From Kappaphycus alvarezii (lineage: Eukaryota; Rhodophyta; Florideophyceae; Gigartinales; Solieriaceae): DNA of 64,000 nucleotides. Under the pieces are notes generated by a model that searched no databases, was not told the DNA's origin, and worked only from the letters and a program-made list of their open reading frames with translations. Every line of letters begins with the position of its first letter. The stretch's first letter is position 1. Location of the stretch: NCBI GenBank assembly GCA_002205965.3, contig NADL03000194.1, forward strand, positions 44,489 through 108,488, written 5' to 3'. Position numbers and translations under genes: made by a program. This document shows, one piece after another, positions 21,496 to 31,858 of this stretch.

Positions 21496-22866
21496 AGGTC
21501 CATGAAGTGCAAGATTTGGTGGCCTACCGCACCACCACCGTCCGTCAAGAGCTCTACCCAGCCGGCCTAAAACAATTTTATAACGAAGGAACTCACATTC
21601 TCAGCGCCCCCCATAGGTTCGCCGCCATTCATGCAACGGGACTTCGACGAACACGTCGGGTCCTTCAAGCCATTCCTGGCAACAATTGCCGATCGCGACG
21701 ACACACAAGTGGCCCTTCTACTGCCCCGAAATTGCTTGGCGTCTGCAATGTCGGCTACTTTACGCGTCGTTCCCCCTTCTAGTATAGCGGAAGCGCCAAG
21801 TGCTTCGACAGTGATCGAGAAACGCGTCCGAACTCTGGCAGAAGACACCCTCGACCGTGAAGTATTTCGAGAACTCCAGCTCCCAGTGAAACCGCTAAGC
21901 CCCAAAAACCATGGCTGGGGATAGGCCCCACGTCGGCGCGCGACATTTCCGCCGCCGATTTTGTCGTTTCTTGTGCCGCTGCTGATACCCTCAACCACTC
22001 CATCTTACTGGCTCCGGTACGACCGCTGAGCACTTACAAAGATGCAGCCGAAGCCTGTAGGGTGTGGTCTGCCTCATTTCCGCCGTCGAAGATAGTTCCC
22101 TTCAGCGCCTTTTGCTCCAAAAACTCACCCCCGCAAAGAAGCTGACGGACGTAGTTCACGAAGCGGCTCAAGACCTCATACCCCAGGGGCAACTGCCCGG
22201 AAACCCTGGACATCTCGACCACCTCATGCACTGCTTGCATGGCCGGGAGCGAATCAAGCGTCATGAAAGTAGGGTTACGGTCCTTACGTCGGACTTTGCA
22301 AAGGCCGCGCGACACCAGGTCATTGAGGCCCGTCTCAATGGCCATCACCGCGCAAGCCCAGACATCAAGGCTATAGGGAGCACCGCAGGGACAGGATTTT
22401 TCGACGTTACATTCGCCAATCCACTTGCTCCCTCCAACACACGGGCCCGTTGCTTCAACCCTTTTGACATCTCAAACGCCGCTAAAGCGTCAAAGTTCAG
22501 GGAGTATCAAGAATTCATCACCACACATGCAGGGTCCCGACTGATCCCGTTCCGATATCCACTCTCGGCGGGTGGCATCTGGACGCATTCGCGGTGCTCA
22601 CAGAAGTGGCTAGGCACGTCGCCATACGAGCATTGGAGACCTTCGGGCAGGTGCGATTTTTCCTTATGCGAGGACGCGCTGCCGCGACGGTTTACCCAAC
22701 ACAGCATTCCTTGCGGCTGGCCTCTAGCCAGCCCTGTGAGGTAGTACCTCATGACTCGGTCTCATTTCCGGACTCTCCATTACATAGACCTATCTCCCCT
22801 AGTCTTCGAAAAATAGCGGTCCTGCATCCTTAATCAGTAAAGCACCCCAATTTTGCCCCCTTCGCG
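21496..22866 (+). mobile_element. LINE1 copy G, 5'-truncated, with complete 3' tail
   Basis: It starts at KCKIWWPTAPPPS (about 21505), just after the RT catalytic motif. It continues through LATIADRDDTQVALL, a REVFRELQLPVKPLSPK linker, a zinc/His region (HLMHCLHGRERIKRHES, about 22225-22270), SPDIKAIGS (about 22355) and GFFDVTFANPLAP (about 22395-22435), then a shifted C-terminus. The tail CAGTAAAGCACCCCAA plus a C run ends near 22866. It is closest to copy H. Several frameshifts make it non-functional. Confidence 0.8.
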
Positions 22867-23528
22867 GGGGAATCTAAAGGGGTAGCCCGCTTCATGAGGC
22901 AGCTGCCTACCAATCTACGTGGCCTCTCACCTACAGCGATTGGTCGGGGTGTGTTGTTCTTTTTAGCTGCGTAAGGGGCGCGCCGGCTATCCACGGAGCC
23001 AGATATGCCGGAGCTCTACCTGCGGCAAGGATGTTCACCACCCTTGTGACGGGAACGGTTTGGTTGTTATACTTTTGGAAGATATATCCGACCTATCTAT
23101 CCTTGAGTGTAGATGAGGAGGGGGCTTGTAAAATTTCAACTAGATGAGATGGTCTAAGGCCAGAAACTACGGCGGAGGATCAAGGTTTAAAACCCTTGAC
23201 AGCTGTAAGGACGTCCCCTTCAGAGAAGTTGCGCAACGGCATGTTGTTTCTCCCCGAGAAAAATCCCTCGTCAGGTTGGGGGCGGTGTCTGGGAATGTTT
23301 GTCGAGCAGGGCCCGGATGACACCAGGGGTTGGTGGGAGGACACCAGGCGAATCTAGAACTTGGGCAGCCTTACCAAATGCCCTATTGTTGAGGCTGTCA
23401 GTGAACTAGTGGATCGTTGGATAGCTGCTTTCCATAGTTTTTGGAACTGTCCCTGGTTCGTAGTGCTATCCGCTCTCTCATTTTGTCCGCAAGAGACTGT
23501 TGTCGGTTCCTGGGGGGGTCAGAGTCGG
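22867..23528. other. no gene recognised; one partial mini-insertion
   Basis: No credible ORF. A diverged tail-type unit lies at 23057-23098 (minus), containing ACTTTTGGAAGATATATCCG. Confidence 0.5.
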
Positions 23529-23538
23529 AGTGGGACAG

Positions 23539-23584
23539 GTGGTAAGGGTTTGGGTGTTTTACTCTTGGAAGATATATCTGATCT
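23539..23584 (-). mobile_element. tail-type mini-insertion, 46 bp, 10-bp target duplication
   Basis: Flanked by AGTGGGACAG at 23529-23538 and 23585-23594. It contains only the last 46 bp of the family (GGGTTTGGGTGTTTTACTCT and onward). Confidence 0.88.
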
Positions 23585-23594
23585 AGTGGGACAG

Positions 23595-24432
23595 TGTCGC
23601 GAGCATGACAGCGGGGAACAGGAACAGTTTGGCGAAAACGTGCGAAGCGCCCGGGCCTCTGGCTTGGAACGCTTGTACGGCCTTACTCAAAGCCTTTTCA
23701 TATTTTCCGGCCAAGCAGCAGCGGAGCATAGTGGGTATATGCGCCATGACTGGGGTGCAATTGGTGGAACTTTGTGCTACCGAGGGTACCCCCTGCACGG
23801 ATAGTTCCGAGGAGTTGGGGGTGCATGGCTGAATTCCGGGGCCATGCGGGGATTTGGGGGTTGGCGCCGGTGGGGCGGGGACGTCTAGGAATTAGGCAGC
23901 TGTGGCTGTATGCTCCCCTGAAGAGCCATCGGGGGAAGATCCGGGCGCGACGCACGAGGCGTGGTGTGCTGTTGTTGGATTTCCTGCTGTAATTGGTCTT
24001 GTGGATAAGTTTGTAGAGTTTTGGCGCTGTACGCGCTGAGCATTTGGAGCACTGGGAGTAGAAAGATACGTGTAGAGCGCGGTATCGCTCGGACCCGAAA
24101 CCTTGGAGCGGGCATATTGGTTGTTGCAGCCGCAGTACCAGTAGCCGATTTTCGCTAGTTCCCGATTCACAGTCGTGGGGCTTGGGCGTCCCGAGATTTG
24201 AGTCCTTGGTGTGTGCGGCGCGCACTTTAGCCAAAAACTGTGCCACTGTTTGGATCCTTCGTTTTTGCTAGGGGCAGAGGGGACAGGGTCCGGGGAGGGG
24301 TAGAGGAGGCCTTTCCGACGCCGGGCCTGTCATATGGCGGGAAGCGAACCATTTTGGAGCCGTCCGCTTGGATTGGGTTGTGCTTTAATAGGGTAGCAGA
24401 AACTACATTTTCGCAATAACGATCCGCGATCA
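23595..24432 (-). pseudogene. LINE1 N-terminal region with Cys-rich motif, minus strand
   Basis: On the minus strand, IGYWYCGCNNQYARSKVSGP (about 24110-24165) is followed, after frame changes, by CSKCSA; then, near 23600-23640, KLFLFPAVMLA. Copy D has the matching IGYWYCACHHKYLGSKVHGP and CFRCPQC (57030-57140) and KVFLFPSVML (about 57500). The CxC...CxxC pattern suggests an N-terminal zinc module. Upstream on this strand (24240-24430) is a Pro/Ser-rich stretch. Confidence 0.65.
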
Positions 24433-24509
24433 CAGAGCCAATACTGTACGTACAACCCCATTTGATGTCCTATAACAGTGCACCCAACTAAGCGGTCCTG
24501 TCATATTAC

Positions 24510-24836
24510 ATATTACAGTAAGGTATGCCAACCCTGGGGACCGGGGTCCTGTACGCGAGCACGCCCCTCAGATCTTCTCCTTTCAACACTGTAATTGTCA
24601 TTACAGACTTCCTCTCAGAAAGTGACCGTTTGGGAAATCCAGCTCCTCGGCGGAGCGCGCAGGATCCTGGGGGATTCCCGATCAGTGATGAAGAGGCTGC
24701 TTAAGTGACGTTGGTGTTTCCCAAGGCTTATTACAGTGCTGTACACCAATCCTCGGGACACTGATCCTGTACGCCAGTATGCACCGCATACCTCCCTTTT
24801 CGTACTGTTAATGCGTCCAGACTTGACTCCAGGTGA
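24510..24836 (+). repeat. imperfect direct repeat, about 110 bp twice
   Basis: 24510-24628 and 24730-24836 share the order TTACAGT, CCAA/CCT, GGGACC/GGGACA, ATCCTGTACGC (GTCCTGTACGC in the first), ACTGT, AGACTT and GTGACC. No ORF is seen. Origin unknown. Confidence 0.5.
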
Positions 24837-25339
24837 CCCTGTGGCGTCAGCAAAAACACGTACCGTTTAAAAACTTGAGTTTCCCCGCGGAGCTCCATCG
24901 TTGCGAATTCTGAATCGAGGATGAAGGAAGAGCAGGACGGGTCTTGCTTTCCTCGCTGGCTGCCGAGAAGGAAGCTAGCAGCTTGTCACCAGGCGTGGTG
25001 TGGAACTTGGTGGGAATCTGGCGAGCCGGAGATGGGAACGGTAGCTTGGGTTGGCCCACTAATCAGTAAAGTAAAGCACCCAAAATTCCGCCCTCTTCCA
25101 AACAGTAAAACACCGCAAGTGTTTTACCTTGCAAACAGATTTATTTATTTGAGAGATTGGAAGATGCGGTCGACGGCGGTTCGGTGGCCTACGAAGAACT
25201 CGAAAGAACATGTCGAAAACAATTGGACATCCCTTCACAGACTGGGGGTATTGAAAAGGGCCAGGGAAGTGAAAAGGGGTATGGGAAGGGGAGAAACCGT
25301 AAACCACTGTCTTCGAAAGGTTCAACTGAATCCAGTGGT

Positions 25340-25425
25340 CGCTTTGGGCACGGTGCAGCAGCCGTCATTTCTAATGCGGCCTGCTTGATGGCTGGCCTGA
25401 GGGTAGCTTTTAGGGAGCGTAGTTC
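25340..25425 (+). pseudogene. LINE1 C-terminal scrap
   Basis: Encodes GHGAAAVISNAACLMAGLRV, matching the conserved C-terminus of copies B and H (HAAAADMSNAACLFAG in B). Nothing upstream belongs to LINE1. Confidence 0.6.
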
Positions 25426-25440
25426 CTTTCCCATTAGTCT

Positions 25441-25536
25441 GTCTGCATATCTTTTCGAATCGATTGTGGTTGTCTGGAGAACTATGGGATGGATCGGATA
25501 TATCTCTCAAGAGTACAACACCCAAACCTTTCCCCT
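25441..25536 (+). repeat. tail-type mini-insertion, about 96 bp
   Basis: A long family member that includes the 5' part (GAATCGATTGTGGTTGTCTG), the TATGGGAT block and the shared 3' tail. A second, diverged unit is at 25977-26018 (minus). Confidence 0.7.
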
Positions 25537-26039
25537 CTGTTGCTCTGTTGGAGCTGGATGATTCGAATGGCGGCAGGAGCTTGGGAGCGAAAAAGGAAAA
25601 TTTTACCACCACTTGCGTACCAAGCATTCATACCAGGTAAGAACTTCTCTTCCGACGAGAGCAAGAGAGGGTGAAGGGGATGAAAAGAGCAAGGGACCGA
25701 GGGAATCACTTTTCTGAGTGCCCTCGGAACTGGAGACTTATTCGGCCCCGAAAGCAAGCTCTGTAGAGGGACCGCATCACTTTAAAGAAAAAGTGAAAGA
25801 ACTTGGCCATAGGTCGGTATTGCTTCAAAAATGCGGTGACGAGAAATACGATTGAAGGCGCTGTGGGCATCAATCTGAGCCAACACGTGGTCGTTGAACT
25901 TGGAACGCTGGGAAAGAGGACGCATGGAGCGAATAACTTGGAATTGGTACCATTATTTCAGCCTACTCCCAGCTGAGAGAAAGGTTTGGGTGGTTTACGC
26001 TTGAAACATTATATGACCTCTCACACATCCCAGCTGATG

Positions 26040-26207
26040 TGTTGCTTGTATCACTCGGAAGTTAAGCGCAAAGCTGGTAACGAAGTCGCGAAGTTCCTGC
26101 TGAGGGAAGGAACCAGGACGGGGAGCGAATGAAGCGAGGCATCAGAAGAGCCCCTGGCCCTCTCCGCCCAGGCTCTTTGGATATTAGTGCCGAGATGGGA
26201 GAGGAGG
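26040..26207 (-). pseudogene. LINE2 C-terminal part, right half displaced by copia-2
   Basis: The minus strand matches the LINE2 C-terminus at 37034-37240 (...RDFVT followed by hydrophobic residues). The continuation is at 31374-31640, on the other side of the copia-2 insertion. Confidence 0.65.
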
Positions 26208-26578
26208 TGTCGGAATGACTCAGGTCTGAGTCATCCAAATCTAATTACCGAGAACGGGAAGCCGGAACCTCAATGGTATATGCATATGTGCATGTATTCT
26301 CTGTTTTATTTCACCGTGTCGGAATTACAATGGGGCAACAAAACACCGGTAAGGGCCAGTCTATTCGTATTTTGTTGTCGTCTCACTTATCCGAACGGTC
26401 TAGTGTCGCTCTCACTGCGTCAGCAGTAATTAATCCGTACGGGTAAGAATCATTGTAGTGGCTCCCTTAGACTTTTGTTCAAGTCGTTACCGATCGGTTA
26501 GTATTTAGTTTGACTCAGTAGGTCAACTTGTACCCGACTCGGGTACCGAAGCGGTAAATCAATTCATTCTATTCAACA
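26208..26578 (+). repeat. 5' LTR of copia-2
   Basis: 371 bp, TGTCGGAATG...ATTCAACA. It has three A's at the CCAAATC run, where the other two LTRs in the window have four. Confidence 0.95.
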
Positions 26579-26592
26579 GGTTATGGGCCCAG
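26579..26592 (+). other. primer-binding site, initiator tRNA-Met half-tRNA type
   Basis: GGTTATGGGCCCAG abuts the LTR and is complementary to 14 bases of the initiator tRNA-Met anticodon arm. Confidence 0.87.
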
Positions 26593-26661
26593 GTTCTACT
26601 GTCTAGCCCTGCATTTCGTATCTTAACACCGCTTAGTTGTCCGTTTCGGTCGTCGTACAGT

Positions 26662-27519
26662 ATGTCAGATCAAGAGAAGCTCCGTATTCGTCCTCTTGAC
26701 GACAAGTCCGATTACGGTTTGTGGAGAATCCGTGTGGAGGCCGCGTGCTCGGCCAAGGATCTCGATGAGGTACTGTCTACCTCTACCGTATCGGGAAATA
26801 CAGACGCTCAAGCAAAGTTCGCTGAGCGTCAGCGTCAGGCCAGCAACATTGTTGTTGGCGCCCTCAGTGATCACGCCCTGCGTGTCGTCCGTACCGTGAT
26901 AGGGAAACCTAAGGAGATGCTGGAGAAGCTTGATGCCCGTTATCGGTCTACGTCAACTGCCTCCAAGATTACCAAGATCTCCGAGTTGGTTTCCGTTCGG
27001 TACAAGAGTCTGAAGTCAGACATGGCCAAGCACATCGACAAGATGGCTGGCATCGTCGAGGAGCTCCGCAACATGGATGCCAAGCTCGACGACACTCTCA
27101 CCGTCGGTATTCTCGTGGCCTCTGTAGGGGTCCCTGAGCTTGCACCCGTCACGGCCGCTATCAAGACGTTAGCCGAGAAGGACATAACGTGGGAGTCCGT
27201 TGCGGGAAGGCTCATCGAGGAGTGGAAAGCTCTCAAGTCCGATTCGGAGAAAGGCCAAACGGCAAAGGTAGCCAAGTTGAAGTGCACCTTTTGCAACCGT
27301 CCGGGACACAAGAGAGCGGATTGTTGGGACAACCCACACAACCCAAACAACCGACTCGGCCGCCGCAAAGGTGGCAAGAAGCCGTCTAAAGAAGACGAAA
27401 GCTCCGCCTCGGAGGATGAATCCGTCGAGGACAAGAAACCGAAACGGAGCAGTAGGACCAAGAAGAGTCCAAGCAGCGCTCTGCTATGGCCAAACCGAAA
27501 CGGAGGACTGACCAGATGA
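26662..27519 (+). CDS. copia-2 Gag, 285 residues
   Basis: Starts MSDQEKLRIRPLDDKSDYGLW, typical of Ty1/copia Gag proteins (a charged start followed by an Y-x-L-W motif). A helical capsid-like region follows (residues 40-200), then a CX2CX4HX4C zinc knuckle CTFCNRPGHKRADC at residues 208-221, and a Lys/Glu/Ser-rich tail. The stop at 27519 exists only because this copy lacks one G near 27466; the minus-strand copy reads on into the protease. Gag forms the particle and packages RNA. Confidence 0.88.
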   Translation: MSDQEKLRIRPLDDKSDYGLWRIRVEAACSAKDLDEVLSTSTVSGNTDAQAKFAERQRQASNIVVGALSDHALRVVRTVIGKPKEMLEKLDARYRSTSTASKITKISELVSVRYKSLKSDMAKHIDKMAGIVEELRNMDAKLDDTLTVGILVASVGVPELAPVTAAIKTLAEKDITWESVAGRLIEEWKALKSDSEKGQTAKVAKLKCTFCNRPGHKRADCWDNPHNPNNRLGRRKGGKKPSKEDESSASEDESVEDKKPKRSSRTKKSPSSALLWPNRNGGLTR

Positions 27520-29564
27520 TGTTGGACTCCGGAACGACGTCGCACATGACACCGTTTGCGGACCGTGTGGAAAACCGAACGGATTGCGACGTCTCCATCG
27601 CACTGGCAGATGATTCGACTGTAATTGCAGATGAGAAAGGAGTCCGACCGGTAACTTGGTACAGTGAAGAAGGTCCCGTTCGGGTGTCACTGTCGGATAC
27701 GTTGGTCGCTACGGACACTGCAATGAGTCTGCTATCCGTCCCGGCCCTCGTTAAGAAGGGAATCAACGTGTTGTTCATGCCAGGGATGGCGTTGTTGATT
27801 GACACCGAGGACGGTAACTCCGTTATCGGGTATGCAAAGCAAGGTCGAGATGGGTTGTTCTACATCTCTGACCGTCAGGAATCCGTTCCGGTTGACCTTA
27901 CAGCACTGGATCAGGATCAAGTCCGCGCGTCAATGGCTATTGCCAGGGAGTACAGTGCCCAATCAAACCGTGCGGAAGTAGAAGTTTCGGAGAAAGAACC
28001 GTCCGAAGAAGGGGACAGTACTCCCGAACTTTTGTCGGATGACGAAAGTGAGTGCACCGACACGGAAAGTGAAGGGGAATTTGAATCCCCTGATGAGACC
28101 GATCGGGAAGTCGTTCAAGAAGAACCTGTAATCCCCGTCCAGCAGTCGAGTACAGGACCGTCCGGAGAAAAGAATACGACAAAGACCAATTCGGCAAACG
28201 CGTGGCACCTCCGTTTAGGCCACGCCCTCACTCTGCCGCAGATCAGGCGGCACATCAGAGACGGAATTCTTCCCAAGTTGGTCCCCACACCGAAAGGCTG
28301 TGTGGTATGCACCAAGTCGAAGTTCCGTAAACGGTATCAAGGAAGTCTGACCAACGCAAGAGCGCTTGGTCATTTACACGCTGACACTAAGGGGAAAATC
28401 CGAACGGCGTCTGAGGGAGGACATAAGTACTTTGTCACCATCGTGGACGAGTACTCCAGGTACGTCCACACTGTGCCCGTCCGGAAGAAAGGTGAAGCGT
28501 CAGATGCCGTGCTCTCGTTCGTCAAGAAATTCGAGAAGCAATCGGGCACAGTTGTCCGGTCCTTGCACACCGATGGCGGAAAGGAGTTTCAAAGGGCACA
28601 GGCCGTTCTTCGGGCGGATGGGGTTGAAGTCAGTACGACTACAAGCTATACCCCAGCATCAAATGGGCTGTCCGAACGGTATCATGGAATTGTCATGTCA
28701 ATGACCCGTGCTGCACTGTTGCAAGCAAATCTACCGAGCGGGTATTGGCATTATGCCCTCAGGCATGTGACCGCGTGCAAGAACATGGTTCTGCACTCCA
28801 AGACAGGGAAAGTTCCCTTTGACTCCGTGTACGGGTATCAGTCAACCGAGCTACAGTACATCAAGCCGTTCGGTTGTCGTATGCTCTATCACCCCGTCGC
28901 GGAAAGGCTACCGACCTTCAGTCAAAGGTTAGAGGAAGGCCTGTGTGTGGGACATGACGGTGGAGGTGTCTACCTCGTGTTGACCGCATCAGGAATTGTC
29001 AGGACAAAACATGTCTGTGCGTATGAGGATGAGTTCCCTGGCTTACAGTTGCTCCGTAGCGGGGAAGTCCAACTGTCGTCTGACGAAGGAGAAGACCACT
29101 CTGACTCAGATTATGTCGACATCCCGCTGTCCGGATCGGAAACTACAGTAACTGACCCAAGTGGGTCAGGGGGCGATGGTGGCAAAAACGACGGGGACGA
29201 AGATTGTTCCTCATCGTCATCCTCCTCCTCTAGTGAGGGACCTGGCCATCCGATCACGGAAGACATGCTCACCCACATCCCTGATGAGGGAGAAGAGGAA
29301 CCCGAACCGGAAACAAGAAGTTCGAATCGTCCCGGTTTGCGTCCTGTCCGATCGGTGAGGTACAGTCATAAGGCCATGCCGAAGTTCGTCTCAACCTCGG
29401 ACGACCCCAAATTGTCCGAGGCACTCAAGTCATCCGAGCGGAAGCAGTGGATTGAGGCAATCAACGAGGAGTACAGCACCCTCCGTGATGCCGGACATGG
29501 GACGAGAAGTCCGTCCCCCCACCAGGAGTTAAGATTCTTCCGTCCGGAGTCATCCTCAAGTTGA
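27486..29564 (+). pseudogene. copia-2 protease and integrase (Pol part 1)
   Basis: The frame has the protease active site LDSGTTSHM (about 27525), an acidic linker, HLRLGHALTLPQIRRHI and CVVCTKSKF (HHCC, about 28205-28325), integrase Asp in HADTKGKI (about 28380), HTDGGKEF (about 28567) and Glu in NGLSERYHGIV (about 28665). A Ser/Glu-rich linker (29190-29330) precedes the RT start RKQWIEAINEEYSTLRDAG. The frame is lost at about 29495, where GCCGGACATGGG lacks a base relative to the minus copy. The integrase itself looks intact. Confidence 0.9.
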
Positions 29565-30271
29565 AGAGAGATGAGAAAGGGTATCCGAAACGGTTTAAAG
29601 GCCGATTAGTGGCCAGGGGAAACTTCCAAGATGAGGCAGACTTTCTGGAGTTCGAGCTGTATGCTCCTGTCGCCTGCATCGAGTCCGTTCGGATATTGTT
29701 GGCAGTAGCCGGAGCCAAGGGCTGGAAGACACAGCACCTTGATGTTAAGGGGGCGTTCCTGTACGCACCCCTGTCCGAATCGGAAGAAGTCTGGGTCAGG
29801 CTTCCCCACATCCCTGGGACATCGTTCAACTCCGTTCGGAAAATTGTCAGACTTCTGAAGTCCCTTTACGGTCTACGCCAAGCTCCTAAGCTGTGGTATA
29901 AGACCCTTGCTAAGGTACTACACCGACTCGGATTCAGAATGTCAAAGTCTAACGACTGTCTTTTTATTGGCGTTCGAGGTTCCGAAACGGTGTTCTTGTT
30001 GGTGTATGTGGACGACATTCTGATTACCGGGTCGGAAAGTACAGTATCTGATGTGAAGAAGGAGCTGTCGAAGCAATTCGTGACTTCCGAACTCGGAGAG
30101 TGTACGCAGTTCCTTGGTGTGCAAGTTCAACAAACTCCGGACGGTACTTTCTTGTCACAGCAACCGTACATCAGCAAGATCATCGAGGCCGCCGGAATGA
30201 AGGATGCAAATCCATCACCTTCCCCGCTACCGCTATCGCACCCTCTATATACGAAGAGAGGAAGATATTGA
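29561..30271 (+). pseudogene. copia-2 reverse transcriptase (Pol part 2)
   Basis: Contains RFKGRLVARGNFQ, LDVKGAFLYAPLSES (motif A), SLYGLRQAPKLWY and YVDDILITGS (about 30005), all canonical for Ty1/copia RT. The frame ends at 30271 because CTCTATATACG has an extra TA compared with the minus copy (CTCTATACG near 218). Otherwise the domain looks complete. Confidence 0.9.
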
Positions 30272-31236
30272 CCGCTACGGAGACAAGGGCAATGGAGAAC
30301 GTACCGTATCGGAGAATCGTAGGTTTGCTACTTTTTCTGGCTACCCGAACCCGACCGGACATTGCTACAGCTGTATCAATGTTGGGTAAGTTTCAGTCCG
30401 CACCGGAAGTCAAGCACTGGAAGATGGCCAAGCATGTAGTCCGCTACCTTATCGGTACGCAGGACATTGGTATCTTTCTACCGAACGGTGATGGACAGGT
30501 CAAGCTGAAGGCTTGGAGTGACGCGGACTGGGCCCGCGATCACTCTCATCGTCGCTCCCGATCTGGTTATTTGTTGACCGTCAACGGTGGTCCTGTTGTG
30601 TGGAGTTCTAGGTTGCAGTCTGCAACTACACTGTCTACTTCCGAAGCGGAGTTTTACGCCCTCAGCACCTGTGTGCGTGAAGTAGTCTGGGTCCGGTCGG
30701 TTCTTAAGGAAATGAATTGTCCGCAACGGAGAGCTACTGTGCTTTTCCAGGACAACCTGGGTGCTATCCGATGGACGGAAGATGTACAGGGACTCCGTAA
30801 GGTCAAGCACATTGGTATCCGGTATCACTACGTCAAGGATGCTGTATCTCACCGAACGGTTACAGTACACTACACTCCGTCGACAGAAAACAGAGCAGAC
30901 ATTCTGACCAAGATCATCATTGGAGATGCACTGCTTCAACACCGAGAACGGCTTGGTTCATATCGGAATCCGCCTTGCCCGGCCCTCGAGGGGGCGTGTC
31001 GGAATGACTCAGGTCTGAGTCATCCAAAATCTAATTACCGAGAACGGGAAGCCGGAACCTCAATGGTATATGCATATGTGCATGTATTCTCTGTTTTATT
31101 TCACCGTGTCGGAATTACAATGGGGCAACAAAACACCGGTAAGGGCCAGTCTATTCGTATTTTGTTGTCGTCTCACTTATCCGAACGGTCTAGTGTCGCT
31201 CTCACTGCGTCAGCAGTAATTAATCCGTACGGGTAA
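30272..31236 (+). pseudogene. copia-2 RNase H domain, ORF running into the 3' LTR
   Basis: Contains RPDIATAVSMLGKF, WSDADWARDHSHR, STSEAEFYALS, DNLGAIRW and KHIGIRYHYVKD, the usual copia RNase H motifs with all acidic residues. The frame has no stop before the LTR (30997) and continues about 80 codons inside it to 31236. This frame would be lost in the 26208 LTR, which lacks one A. Read-through into the LTR may be native or an indel artefact. Confidence 0.88.
30981..30996 (+). other. possible polypurine tract of copia-2
   Basis: The purine-rich GAGGGGGCG stretch ends directly at the 3' LTR. It is imperfect for a polypurine tract. Confidence 0.5.
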
Positions 31237-31368
31237 GAATCATTGTAGTGGCTCCCTTAGACTTTTGTTCAAGTCGTTACCGATCGGTTAGTATTTAGTT
31301 TGACTCAGTAGGTCAACTTGTACCCGACTCGGGTACCGAAGCGGTAAATCAATTCATTCTATTCAACA
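30997..31368 (+). repeat. 3' LTR of copia-2
   Basis: 372 bp, TG...CA ends, nearly identical to the 5' LTR. Confidence 0.95.
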
Positions 31369-31373
31369 GGAGG

Positions 31374-31640
31374 ATATCGTTTTGCTGGCAGTAATCTCCG
31401 TAATGGCGATGTTTGTCGAGCTCTGCGAGTTTCGCGGTAGCGCCTGCAGTAAATGTCATGGGAAAGATGCGAGAGCCAGCGGAATGATGGGCGGCAGTAA
31501 CGTCGACCGTTATATCACCTGCGTGAAGACTGTAGCTACCCGGAATTTAATGTCCATTCGTAATGAAGGGGATTTCCGATGGGTAGAGGAACTTAGATCC
31601 TGGAAGGGGAGAGAATGTTCGACAAGAACGACGATGTCAA
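31374..31640 (-). pseudogene. LINE2 fragment, continuation of 26040-26207
   Basis: ATATCGTTTTG and the following 130 bp match 37234-37370, and the reverse complement matches 39780-39915. On the minus strand, further right, are LVEHSLPFQD-like and MDIKF segments, as in the LINE2 pieces at 54240-54400 and 39640-39720. Confidence 0.65.
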
Positions 31641-31704
31641 CTTCCTTAGGACCACGAGAAACTACAAGGGGGGCAGGGGGGTTCATTCATTGTAACGGAT
31701 GCGC

Positions 31705-31800
31705 TAAGTGATACCCAGTCAACATTCAGATTTACAACTCCAAATGGGTTCCAGCCAAATCATACATATCAATATAGAAACTCCCCTTTTTTCTCACTTG
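31705..31800 (+). repeat. repeat shared with 20205-20330
   Basis: The same ordered blocks (TTACAACTCCAA, TCAATA, then a C/T-rich end). No coding sequence is attached. Confidence 0.5.
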
Positions 31801-31858
31801 TATAATAATGCGCAAGTGCATGAAATATTGAGGCGGGCGCTGATGATGCTCACTTTTA

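Larger units (their letters stand above)
26208..31368 (+). mobile_element. copia-2 retrotransposon, complete copy
   Basis: A 5161-bp Ty1/copia element with LTRs at 26208-26578 and 30997-31368, a half-tRNA primer-binding site and a purine-rich tract before the 3' LTR. The perfect 5-bp duplication GGAGG lies at 26203-26207 and 31369-31373. The empty site is represented by the related LINE2 sequence at 37226-37245 (GAGAGGAGGATATCGTTTTG). The LTRs differ by about one indel, which implies a recent insertion. Confidence 0.97.

Noticed and set aside
26020-26065. 5S rRNA-like words (CACTCGGAAGTTAAGC)
   Set aside because: Resembles part of 5S rRNA, but there is no 120-bp match or internal promoter, and the following bases align with the LINE2 C-terminus.
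27440-27519. Programmed -1 frameshift between copia-2 gag and pol
   Set aside because: The other copy in the window has one more G at the junction and reads through in a single frame, so this is an indel and no slippery site is needed.
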